Shown here: positions 46,440-56,599 of the stretch, in pieces
How the letters are laid out: each line of letters begins with the position of its first letter
How positions within the stretch are numbered: the stretch's first letter is position 1
Source of the DNA: Kingdonia uniflora
Lineage: Eukaryota > Streptophyta > Magnoliopsida > Ranunculales > Circaeasteraceae
Direction of reading: 5' to 3'
DNA length: 64,000 bases
Assembly (NCBI GenBank): GCA_014058105.1
Contig: JACGCM010002435.1
Location: 310,001 to 374,000 of the forward strand
Translations under genes and position numbers: made by a program
The notes under the pieces: generated by a model
Databases searched by the model: none
Told to the model about the DNA's origin: nothing
The model's input: only the letters and a program-made list of their open reading frames with translations

Positions 46440-49343
46440 TGTTGAACTGCCGGCAAGGTTCCTCACAAGGTTCCTCACTATACATTAGTATGGAAATCTA
46501 TACTCTTAAAAAATTTCTTTTCATGCATTCTCAACTATCTAATTAAATAACTTAGTTATAATAAAGCATGTCAGACAATTGGGACCATAAAATATATAAC
46601 ACTGATTATGATACATAGATAAATCTTTATTCGTACAATATGAAAGCCAAGTATCACTATCTACATGATCTACATTAATAGACTGTCAGTCTAGCTAGGT
46701 TCTATTATACAACAAAATATCATCTAATATCTAGTAATACTCAATAGGTTCATTGTCCTCGGTACTTGAATCTAAAATGTATTGGATTGGGTGAGCAAAC
46801 TCCCCAACTCCTTGAGCAATGCCAAAACTAGCTAATAATAGTAATAATCAAGTCTATAATCATTTGCAAAATAATTAACAGTGTAAAAGTATGTTGAATT
46901 AAATTGATATAAGAGCAGGTAAAGATGATTTATGATAATCACATAATAGATGTTAGGCGCTTTGGGTTTGTCTAGTTGGCAATCCGCGTCAGACTGCTTC
47001 TATATTCATACCCTTAGTATTTTAGTGAGTTATTAGATTCACTCCCTAAGACACCAACTAAAGCTCGCCAATATAACACGACCCTTTCCCTTATTCTCCC
47101 GTTCGAGAGACATAAAATATCTTAGTCAAAGATGGCCAACTCTTTTAACAGCCCACACTGGTGTGGCAGTGTACCTCATTATCCTTCAAACCAGCTCTTT
47201 TGATAGCCTAAGCTGACAAGGTAGCGTACTCCGTTGTCATATAGACCATCTCTTTGTCGAGGCAGAGTACCTTATTATCTAAATAGACTTTCTGTTTTGA
47301 TAACCTATGTTGACGAGACAGAGTACCTTGTTGCCCTTACAGACCATCTATTTTGATAGCCTATGTTAGCGGGGTAGAGTACATCGTGTTGTTGTACCTT
47401 TTTCGGAAGCCCTTTATAGAGGTAAACTAGGTTGAATCCCCTTGTGAGGGAAATTAAAAACACATAAATGTGAATCCCTAGTTAGTACGGGTTCTTCGAA
47501 CCATTGCAGTGACATCTTGTGGCTTGTACGATGCCCAATTTGAGCTCTAACCCCACTCTTGTCCAATAAACATTCTTTGGCTTCCTCGTCGGCCAACTTA
47601 TATTCCTTAGAATAAAACTAGACACACAAGTCATCTTATCACTTGGTCATGTTATATCTCAAAACAATTATGTCGCATCCATCTATTACTAGCCTGAACT
47701 TCTCTTCCATGTTGTCACTCTCCCTAGACTATCCTAGTACATGTTATTGATAAGATCAGCTTCTCACCACTCTACATAGATCGGTGAACTTCAGAGCTTA
47801 ACCCTAGGGTTGCAAGTCCATTGGTATTGGCAAACTCAAAGAACCCTAGTAAAGTAGAACGAGATAAAAGTAGTCTTATTTTACTCGATGTAACTAGGTT
47901 GCATCTCACCCCTCATCCAATACAAAGAGAAAATATATTTCAAAATTTATTTGTCCAAACATTCCCAATTTTATAAAACAAATTTCTCTTTTGAAATCCT
48001 TTTTGAAAAACCCCACTAGTTTTTCAACCTTGGATTGATCACCAAATATACTAGGTGAATTTTCATTTTTTTTATAAAACCAAAGGTAAGTTCCAAAATG
48101 ACTCACGATGGTGTAAAAATCTAGTTTTGAGTAGTTTTGTAAAACATGCATATCTCGTTATGTAAAACTCGGATCGAACAACCATCAAATCCTACGGACC
48201 AGAAAACCCAGGTCTATGATTCATCAAGAAAGAACAATTATCAAATTAGATGGAGGCATCAAAACCTGCTCACAATTCAGAGGTCCAAAAACTTCCCTAA
48301 CAAAACACAGCTAATATACTCCTCTGTTATGGGATTAGTTTTATGCTGAAAAAGTCAATCATGTTTTCTAAAATTTATACCACAACTTCCTGATACCTTA
48401 GTGAATTTATATCCAAAACTTTTACCTCATACATGAAAATTTCTAGGAGTTAAAATTATAGTAACATAACAGAATATTCAGGCTAACTATATATGTAAGA
48501 ATTTCAGAAAAGCAACAAACAAGAATTGTATACTCAATCGATAATTTTACTAAGCTACTATCATGAAAATGAACCTACAAGATCATTTCCACTGTTACAA
48601 GATGGTATTACTTGCCTCTTTGGAAAATTTCTCTTTACCTGTGTTTTCCCTAATTTCAAACGCTTCCTCAATTTCTCGAAGCCTTTAATTTTTCGTTGCT
48701 TTTCTTCTATATTTCTTGCTTGCTTAGCCTTCAATCATCCTTATATATGTCTTTAATTTAAGCTCTTATACCTTTAATCCAAAGCTTTCTCCTCTAAGAA
48801 TTTCTCTTGTTGAAGATAGGTGGACTATGGGATGGATTAGGCATAAAGGATAATGATATGATGGTGATGAGGTTGAGGTTGAGGAATTTTAAATCGTAGC
48901 TCTCCTTTTCTTTAGGCATCAAAGGAATATGAAATATTGGTGTAAGGTAATTTATAGTTGTTCTTAAGCATGAGGTGGTATTAAGCTAAGTATGAGGTGT
49001 TAAATACCTTTATTCTTATGAAGACACATTGGTTAGGTGATGGCAGCCCGTAACTTTAGCACATGGCACTAATAAACGCGTGCCAGCGACAATATTTTTC
49101 TTGCAAAACTTCGCATATAAGCTGTCCAAATTATTATTTTATCCTGAACTTCACTCGCCTATAACTCTCACACCCGATCTTCGATTTAAGTTTTGTAAAA
49201 GCCTATGAGTTCCTAAGATCGTACTAGACAACTCTTATTCAATAATCTACGTCCATTTCTAAGCCTAAAATTCACTATTCATTATTATATCGAAAGATCT
49301 CTATGTTACTTAATCTAAGGGTCTAAAATTTTGAGATGTTACA
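46440..49343 (-). repeat. 3' LTR of a Tekay-like chromovirus, about 2.9 kb
   Basis: On the minus strand it starts TGTAACATCTCAAAATTTTAG at 49,343, a start typical of Tekay/Del LTRs, and directly follows a purine-rich AAGGGTGGATAAT. It probably ends GGCAGTTCAACA at 46,440, where the Athila integrase breaks off. The 5' side is certain and the far end is inferred. Long LTRs are usual in this lineage. It contains a tandem repeat near 47.2 kb and no gene that I can support. Confidence 0.65.
47155..47395. repeat. Tandem repeat of about 57 bp within the chromovirus LTR
   Basis: Four diverged units follow the pattern GRCAGAGTACCTTRTTRTC, then AGACCATCTNTTTTGATAGCCTA, then TGTTGACG. They start at about 47,168, 47,222, 47,266 and 47,319. 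Confidence 0.75.
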
Positions 49344-49945
49344 ATTATCCACCCTTAAAAAGAAATTTTTTCTTGAAATTTAAATAATGAGTTAGTACCT
49401 TAATATTCGAAGAGATGTAGATATTGTTCCTACATCTCGACCTCTCGTTCCCAAGTTAGTTCCTCAGCTCCATGGTGTTGCCACACAACCTTTACTAACG
49501 AAATTTTCTTGTTGCGCAGCTCCTTCAATTTATAATAAACAATCTGAATAGGTTTTTCTTAATATGAAGCGTCTTCTTTAACCTCAAAAGGCATCAAGTT
49601 AGCAACTTGTTGAGCATCAGGCTCACACTTCCTTAATAGTAAAACATGAAACACGTCATGTAACCTAGACAACTGAGGTGGTAAAGTTAATATGTATGCT
49701 ACAGCTCCAATCCTCTCAACGATCTAAAATGGCTCCACAAACCTTGGAGCTAATTTTCCAGTCTTTCCATGGCGTATCAAACCCTTATATGGTGATACCC
49801 TTAAAAACATATAATCTCATTCATAAAATTCTAAGGGCCTGCACCTTCGATCCGCATAGCTCTTCTGTCAACTCTGGGCAGTCTTTAACTTCTCTTGAGT
49901 TGTCTTTATCTTCTCTGCAGTCTCTTGAACATAGTCCAATCCGAG
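49344..49945 (-). pseudogene. Integrase C-terminus and chromodomain of the Tekay-like element
   Basis: Read on the minus strand from 49,945, the sequence gives GLDYVQETAEKIKTTQEKLK, QKSYADRRCRPLEF, GLIRHGKTGKLAPRFVEPF and LHDVFHVLLLRKCEPDAQ. It ends with a chromodomain-like ISLVKVVWQHHGAEELTWER near 49,430. This order is the standard C-terminus of Tekay/Del chromovirus pol. Several stops interrupt it. Everything upstream (gag, PR, RT, RNase H) is gone: the Tat fragment begins where it stops. Confidence 0.8.
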
Positions 49946-49949
49946 TAGT

Positions 49950-50384
49950 TATAAGAAGCAGCTTGAAGTTGACCAGGTCGAAGATCAAGCTGAGGAGAAG
50001 CATCTCTACCATATGCACCATAACAACAGGATCGAGATCAATCAGATCACCAACTCTAACAGATTTAAGCAAATGAGATTATCAGAATGCTGCGATCTCA
50101 TACCTCAAGACAAAGAAGCTAAACTTCTATCTGAGTTGAGCAATCGCCAGCTCGGGATATCATTTAAAGATTGCGATACTAGCCATGTCAAATTCCCACA
50201 TCATGATGTATTAGACATAATGCTCAAGATGAAATTTTTTTTCATGCATACGATGATGATCGATACTGGTAGCGGCATTGAGATTATCTTTCAGAGCACT
50301 ATTGACCAAATGGATTTAGCCGATCAAGTCATTCAAAGCGACACTGATATCAGTGGGTTAAATGGTTCTAAGGAAGAATGAGTA
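49950..50384 (+). pseudogene. Tat-lineage protease region (plus-strand element, 5' truncated)
   Basis: The sequence carries GISFKDCDTSHVKFPHHDVL, the block before protease in Tat elements, and then MIDTGSGIEIIF with the D-T-G active site. There is no gag or LTR to the left, so the element is truncated at the chromovirus border. Confidence 0.7.
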
Positions 50385-50899
50385 TGGAAAATAATCTTGC
50401 CTATTACCGCAGGACCAGCCATAATCGGCGTCATCTTTTATGTGATCATTGCCAAATTTTGTTATCTCAGGATTATGGGCCGTTGCTGGATTCATAATAT
50501 GGAAGCAATCGTTTCCACCTATCATCAAGCACTCCTCTTCAAACACAATGATGGTATCTATGAGATTAGGGGTTGTCAAAAGCTTCCTCGAGCTTGCAAA
50601 AATACCGTCTCTACTATTCTAGATACCTCAGACTGATATGCTGCATAATAATTATTGAAAGCTGATCACCCTGATGATCAGCCTTCCAGGGAGGAGCCCA
50701 CCGAATACATCAACATTGATGGACCTAGCAGAGGTACTTTCATTGGTACTAAGCTGGTTCAACACGGAAAAAACACTCTTATTCAGTTCTTACGACTAAA
50801 CTGAGATATTTTGCATTATCCTCGAAGAGATGCCTGGGGTCGATCTGGCCAAGGCATGTCACAAATTGGCCATTAACATCAATGTAACGGCAGTCAAAC

Positions 50900-52254
50900 T
50901 GAAATAGCGGTGCCTATCACCGCAACTTCAAGATGAAGTTAACATGGAGATCAAGAAATTGATCAAAGTGGGATTCATTCGAGAAATTAAGTATCCAGAT
51001 TGGATATTCAACGTCGTCGCTATCCCAAAGAAAAAAGGGAAAGTCTGAGTTTATATGGGTTTTACCGATCTCAACAAACATACTCTAAAGGATAGTTTCC
51101 CTCTTCCCAAGATTCATCAGATCCTTGATTCCACAGCAGGTCATGAACTCCTATCCATGATGGACGTTGCTTCGGGATACAATTAGATTTCACTCTTCGA
51201 TGAAGATAAAAAACTGCTTTCCTCACTAAAAGATGACTTTAATATTATAAAGTCATGCCCTTCAGACTCAAAAATGCAGGTGCAACTTATCAACACTTAA
51301 TGACTACTATGTTCAAAAACACAGCTTGGGAAAGTCGTGGAAGTCTACATTGACGATCTCTTGTGCAAAAGCATACAGTCCATCAACTATATTTCAGATC
51401 TCAACACAGTATTCAACATTCTTTGATCTTAAAGGATGCGTCTCAATCCTGATAAGTGTTAATTTAGAGTATATTCAGGTCGATTTCTGGGCTACCTCAT
51501 CAGTAAGAAAGGGATTGAGGCCGATCCAGATCAGATTCGGGCTCTCCCTAACATACCATCTCTACGAGCGATGAAAGATGTTCCGAAACTTATCGGCAAG
51601 GTTGCCTCTATCAATCGTTACGTTTCAAAATCATTAGACCGCTGTCGCTTGTTGTTCCTACTACCCTGCGGTTGCATCAAGCGAGGAAAAGTTTAGCCAA
51701 ATATAAAGATTCAATAGACATCAGAATGCAAAATAGCTTTTCAGGACCTCAAAACCTACTTTGGGAAGTTTCTTATTATGAGCACCCTAATAGATAATGA
51801 GGAACTGATTATCTATCTAGCAGTTAGAGATACTTCACTCAGCTCGGTTCTCATCCATCTTGAAGGGAAAATTGAGAAACTAGTTTACTTCATCAACAAA
51901 ACCCTCACTCCTGCGGATAGTAGGTACTTTAAAATCGAGAAACTTCTTCTCACTCTTACTTATACTTTACAGAAACTCAAACATTACTTTCAAGCTCATT
52001 TATTCAAAGTTATAACGAACTGCCCACTTCGGGAGGTTCTATCCAAGAATAAAAAATCAAGGAGAGTGCAACAATGGTCAGTCAGTTTGAGAGAACAAGA
52101 TATAAAGTTTGAACAACGTCATTTCGAAAAGGGGCTGGCCGTTGCCAATTTTCTCACAAATTTTCCAATAGAAGATCCCGAGTGGAAGGAGCGCGATCCT
52201 GACCTTGCAGAGGAAGTTACAGAAGATCCACCCCATAAAGTATTTGATAAATGA
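50900..52254 (+). pseudogene. Tat-lineage reverse transcriptase and RNase H (plus-strand element)
   Basis: RT blocks in changing frames are LIKVGFIREIKYPDWIFNVV, FTDLNKHTLKDSFPLPKIHQ, MMDVASGYN and VEVYIDDLLCKS (Y-x-DD at about 51,345). The RNase H is one open frame at 51,778-52,254: VYFINKTLTPADSRYFKIEK, then FQAHLFKVITNCPLREVLS. Stops and indels break RT, so it is not functional. Confidence 0.8.
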
Positions 52255-52720
52255 GCTGAATGGATAACAAGGAAAGGGTGGAAACTTCTTATAGTTGGAT
52301 TAGTTGGACCCGCAGGGTCAGGGATTGGAATCGTATTGATTACTCTTTCCAACGACAAAATTGAGAAATTAATCCATTTGGATTTTAAGGCCTCAAACAA
52401 TGTCATCGAGTACAAAGCTCTCATTCACGGACTAGACCCCGAGCTCTCAGTTTACACAGATTCACTACTCATCGTTCACCATTACTCAGAGCAATACAAG
52501 AAGAATGGCAAGATGATCGAATAAGATGCCCTCATTACAGATAGGATGGGCAAGTTCACTCAAGCAACTCTCGATTATCTTCCTCGAGGAGAAAATAGAC
52601 ATGCCAATTCCTTGGCATATCTAGCTGGGGTCTTAGGTACAGAAGCTCGATATCTCCAGATCGAAGTGATTTCAACCCCCTGCATTGATCGCATTTTTGC
52701 ATGCACGACCAACACTGGGG
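52255..52720 (+). pseudogene. Second (archaeal-type) RNase H of the Tat element
   Basis: After the Gypsy RNase H a second domain follows: GPAGSGIGIVLITLSNDKIE, then ASNNVIEYKALIHGL and VYTDSLLIVHHYS, then YLPRGENRHANSLAYLA. This extra aRNH domain between RNase H and integrase is a known hallmark of the plant Tat lineage. The first catalytic Asp block is not clear in the reading frame. Confidence 0.75.
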
Positions 52721-52739
52721 GCGATTAAGGGGGAGATGA

Positions 52740-53522
52740 CGATTGGCGAAAGCCTTTCTTAGTTTATCTCGGTGTAAAAAAAAATGCGAAGGACTACTTC
52801 CCGTTGATCCAAAGGAGCAGCGACAACTGATTGACCACTCAAACAGCTATACCACTCAAAATGGTACCTTATACCACCGTTCAGTCATGAGGCCTTACCT
52901 CAAATGCTTCTCCAAATAGAAAACGGATGAGATGCTTCATGATTTCCATGAAGGGACTTGTGACTCCCATGCCGCAGGTCGATTACTTGCAAACAGAACC
53001 ATTACACAAGAAGTATTCTAGCCCGTCATGCACAAGCAAGCAGAAGAGTACTCACGCAAATGTGACACGTGTTAGTGACATGGAAAGATGATCTACGCCC
53101 CTGCGCCCGAACTCTATGCAAATAAGGTATTTTGGCCATTCAAAAGATGGGTACTCGATCTTGTCGGCGAATTTCCCAATTCTCCAAGTAACCGCTGCCA
53201 CATCTTCGTTGCTACCGATTATTTTGGGTTCCCCCACCTAATTCGTATGGATAACGGGCCCCAATTTGTTGGAGAAAAAGTCATAACTTTCCTCAACCAA
53301 TGCAACATCATTTACTCACCATCAAATCCCTACTACCCTCAAGACAATGGCCAAACCAAAATCACTAACAAAACCATCGTAGATTGACTCTTGAAAAGGC
53401 TACACTCATAGAAAAAAGGGAATTGGGTTTGTGAACTTCCTCATGTCTTATGGGCATATCGTACTACTCAATGTCAGTAGACAGGCTGCACTCCAATCTT
53501 CCTTATCTATGGTACCGAGGCC
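52740..53522 (+). pseudogene. Tat-lineage integrase, interrupted by the next element
   Basis: Blocks seen: CDSHAAGRLLANRTITQEVF, then QAEEYSRKCDTC (HHCC-type finger); WVLDLVGEFPNSPSNRCHIF; MDNGPQFVGEKVITFLNQCN; PYYPQDNGQTK; ELPHVLWAYRTTQC; and TPIFLIYGTEA. It stops at 53,522 exactly where an LTR starting TGTAGG begins. AGGCC at 53,518-53,522 is the expected target-site copy. Confidence 0.8.
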
Positions 53523-54264
53523 TGTAGGGGCCTAACTTCTTGTGAAGGGGAAGTTGGCTCTTACACCACGGGGTTTAGTCTTCAAACAGTGGGATTCAAA
53601 TATATAATCTAGAATGCAAATAATCTAGAATGTGACTCTCCATAACCTCTGATGAGGATTTTTAAGAGTGCTTTTATTTCTGTCGAGTGGTCGAAGGTTC
53701 GAGTACTGGGTTTTACAAGGTGATCGAAGGTAAACTGTATGGGGTTTGATAGAGATTTTCTAACCCCTCCTTGGTTCCCCATCTCTCCTATTTATAGAAT
53801 CATAGGAAGGGCTAAGTCACCAAGGTTAGGCCAGATTACAAGTACACAATATGGGTATCCTCTGGATATCGAGCAGGTATCCCGGAGTTGGTGTTGAAGC
53901 CGGAAATGCAGGGCCTGTCACCATACTCTATCACTATAACTATCTGTCGGTTCTGTCACTGTGCATTATCACTGTATCTGCCTGTTGGTTTTGTCACTGT
54001 AGCTGACTAGACTGACAACGACGCCGTTTCTCTTTAGTGAGCTGGCTGTCTTGTCATGCTTTGACCATGTACGAATATGGTCGAAGCATTTTTGATGTTG
54101 AAGTGAAGTTCTTCTTCGAGGTTTGTTCGGAGTCGAGGCTTCGTCTTCGGGTAATCTTTGGGAGACTTGTTAGGGGATTGTATGGGATTCGATATATTCG
54201 AGTAGGCTTCAAAGTAGCCATCGAGTGTTTGACTGGAGCAGAAGGCTACGAGTAGGCTACTACA
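53523..54264 (-). repeat. 3' LTR of the minus-strand Tat element (742 bp)
   Basis: On the minus strand it runs from TGTAGTAGCCTACTCG at 54,264 to GGCCCCTACA at 53,523. The orientation is shown by the polypurine tract to its right and by pol further right on the minus strand. It is related to the solo LTR at 38,867-39,570. The 5' LTR lies beyond the window. Confidence 0.85.
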
Positions 54265-54281
54265 TTCGCCCCCTCTCAGCG
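54265..54281 (-). promoter_or_regulatory. Polypurine tract of the minus-strand Tat element
   Basis: On the minus strand GCTGAGAGGGGGCGAA directly precedes the LTR start TGTAG. This is the plus-strand primer position expected for an LTR element and it fixes the LTR border. Confidence 0.75.
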
Positions 54282-54518
54282 AAGGGCTCAAAAACAAGTA
54301 TAAAGGTCTTTGCTGAGAAAATTGTTTGGCGTTGGGAGTTGAGCGGTTTGACTGTTGGTTTCTGGGTAGGTAATAAAAGAGGGTAATAAAGAGATGTTTG
54401 TGGTTATAGGGTAATAAATGAGATGAGGCTATAAGTATGGGTTATGGGGGTAGGGATACTATGTATTCTTCTTCTGCTTCATTCTCTTCTCTTCCTTTTG
54501 CATATTTTGAAAAACTTT

Positions 54519-54860
54519 ATGGATACCGCACCCAACACACATTACCAAAAAGGGATGGGATTCACCCGAGATCGTCGCATAGGGCGAAAGACTGTTGAAT
54601 TACATCTAAAGTTCTTCGGTCATCGTAATCTCGATTGGGATATGCCTGAACTGGTAGAACTAGAGGTCGGGGAACCCATCAATAGGGAGTCTTACGCTTA
54701 CTTTTGGGGGCAGCTGAAGTATTAGTTCACGACTGCTGAGGAATGCTACCTCTACCTATCGGCTTTAGCTGAGTGTCTCGTTCGCGTAGAAGAGGTGACG
54801 GAGGAGCAAGGCTCGGCGAAAAGGACTGGCCTGTCTGGAAATAGGACACCTTCTTCTTAA
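54519..54860 (+). pseudogene. Short antisense frame 1 of the Tat element
   Basis: Reading begins MDTAPNTHYQKGMGFTRDRR and continues with LKFFGHRNLDWDMPELVELE and VGEPINRESYAYFWGQLKY. After one in-frame TAG (54,723) it continues AEECYLYLSALAECLVRVEE to a TAA at 54,860. It lies opposite to pol and next to the 3' LTR. It is similar to the frame at 55,436, so the two are paralogues. No known domain is recognised. TATAAG near 54,431 could be a promoter element. Confidence 0.4.
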
Positions 54861-55435
54861 GGTGGTGGAGATAGGTTTCTTGTTTGTGTAAGACTGTATT
54901 TTGATGGGTTTTGTTGTTGTTGTAGTTTTGTTTATCTGGGTTTGTAAATTTTATGTTTCTATTTTTGTAATTTGTGGGATGGAATGGAAACAATGTTTTG
55001 CTTCAATTTTGTGTGTTTGTATCTAGTAGTTATTGTAAATGAATATACTTATGGGTATGGTAGCAATTATATCTCATCGAATGTTGGCAAAAGACTGGCT
55101 TCGAAGTGTAATGGTGTGGTCGAAGAGAATTGACTCTGTATTAGTCAAGACTTGGTGAAAAAGGCTTGAGACGAAGTATAAAAAAGGTCGATGGTTCGAT
55201 ACTGGGGATTTGTTCGACTACAAGTCCTTGGGAATGTGGTTTGAATGTGGATACAGATGAATCAGTTATGTCTAGGAAACTAAAATGGTCAGACTGTTGA
55301 GTTCTCAAGGAGGGGACTTGAAGACTGCAATGAATGTAACTTGGGATTAATGAATATTTTAAATGCACCTTCATGTATAAAATGGGGTGTTGCAAGGAGA
55401 ACTTTTCATTTTTCTTCTTTTTTCTTCTGATCAGA

Positions 55436-55780
55436 ATGTCTTCTTCTTCATCGTCAAACAATGGGAGTTCTTCTACAACCATGCAGGTGGACCAGATTGC
55501 GGCAAAGGCTATTCGGATGTGGGAAAAGACGTTGGAACTGCGACGGAGGTTTCTTATTTATCAGGACATCAATGCGGAGATGCCAAACCTGTTTGAAGTG
55601 GAAGCTGGGTAACCCATTGCTGGAATGTCCTTTACATATTGGTGAGGGATTCTTCAGATGATGGGCCCATTTCTGGGCCATCGGTTGTCTTTGCTGGAGT
55701 CCTTTGTAGAGGAGATGGTGGAGCAGGAGGATTATGCTGCTGAGCCTAGGAGCGAGGAGGAGCACCTTGATGATAAATAG
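55436..55780 (+). pseudogene. Short antisense frame 2 of the Tat element, paralogue of frame 1
   Basis: It starts MSSSSSSNNGSSSTTMQ, then ELRRRFLIYQDINAEMPNLF and EVEAG-stop-PIAGMSFTYW-stop-GILQMMG, and ends in an acidic tail (EEEHLDDK, TAG at 55,780). Position by position it follows frame 1 (MPELVELEVGEPINRESYAYFW). Two stops interrupt an otherwise aligned frame, so it is decayed. TGTATAAAATGG at 55,374 is TATA-like, about 60 bp upstream. Confidence 0.4.
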
Positions 55781-55924
55781 GGACCTCTTGCTATTGTATT
55801 GGGTGGTTTAGATGGGTACATAAGGTTGTTTGCATTTTTTTTGAATAGTACTGTATTGATTTGTATGAAATGAAATTGGGGTTTGGTAATACAACTGTCG
55901 AATTATATTTCAGTACTGTGTGCA

Positions 55925-56190
55925 AGCAGGATTGTGAATGCTCGAGGTAAAATTTTTAATTGACGAAGTAAAAATTATAATCTGTCGAAGTAGAAGTTTG
56001 ATTTGATGAAATAATATTCTGAGTTATGTATAAGTAGAATTATGAATTGTCGATGTAAAAATGGTAAGCTGTCGAAGTAGAAGGCTGATTTGTTGAAGTA
56101 ATATTTGGATATGTGTAGAAGTGGGATTATGAACTGTCGAAGTAAAAAATTATAATATGTCGAAGTAGAAGTCTGATCTATCAGAACAGT
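55925..56190. repeat. Tandem repeat of about 88 bp, three copies
   Basis: Three copies share the pattern GGATTRTGAANTGTCGAAGTAAAAA, then ATAATCTGTCGAAGTAGAAG, then TCTGATTTG. They start near 55,929, 56,039 and 56,126. They lie between the short antisense frames and the longer antisense gene. Confidence 0.75.
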
Positions 56191-56570
56191 ATTTCTGCTA
56201 GCGTATACGAGAAGTCGGTGCGTCGAAGGTTTTGTTGGATTTGACTGGACGGTCTGACAGCCCAGATAGCTGGTCTGTCAGAACAGTACGTGCTTCTGGG
56301 GTAGTGTGCCATGCATGTAATCATGACTTTTGCTCATTTTATGGAAAATGCGCGATTTGACATTAGGATTTAACTGGATGGCTTCGAGTGAGGGTTAGAA
56401 GGTTCGAAAGGCTTTGAGTTTTGAGGTAATTGAGAGTAAGTGTATGGTTTGCATATGAGGGGAATGAGGGGTAAACTGGTCAAAACCTATTACAGCCGAA
56501 AAGCTGGGGTAGTGGAGGCGTGGTAATGATAGTGGTTTGAAAATTGAGGCGGTTTTGGTATTTCGAGAAG

Positions 56571-56580
56571 GTATATAAAT
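56571..56580 (+). promoter_or_regulatory. TATA box candidate for the antisense gene in the Tat element
   Basis: GTATATAAAT lies about 170 bp before a likely leader intron and about 460 bp before the first ATG of the antisense gene. The position and sequence suit a plant Pol II core promoter. Transcription from it is inferred. Confidence 0.5.
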
Positions 56581-56599
56581 GTAAGGTAAATAACCACTG

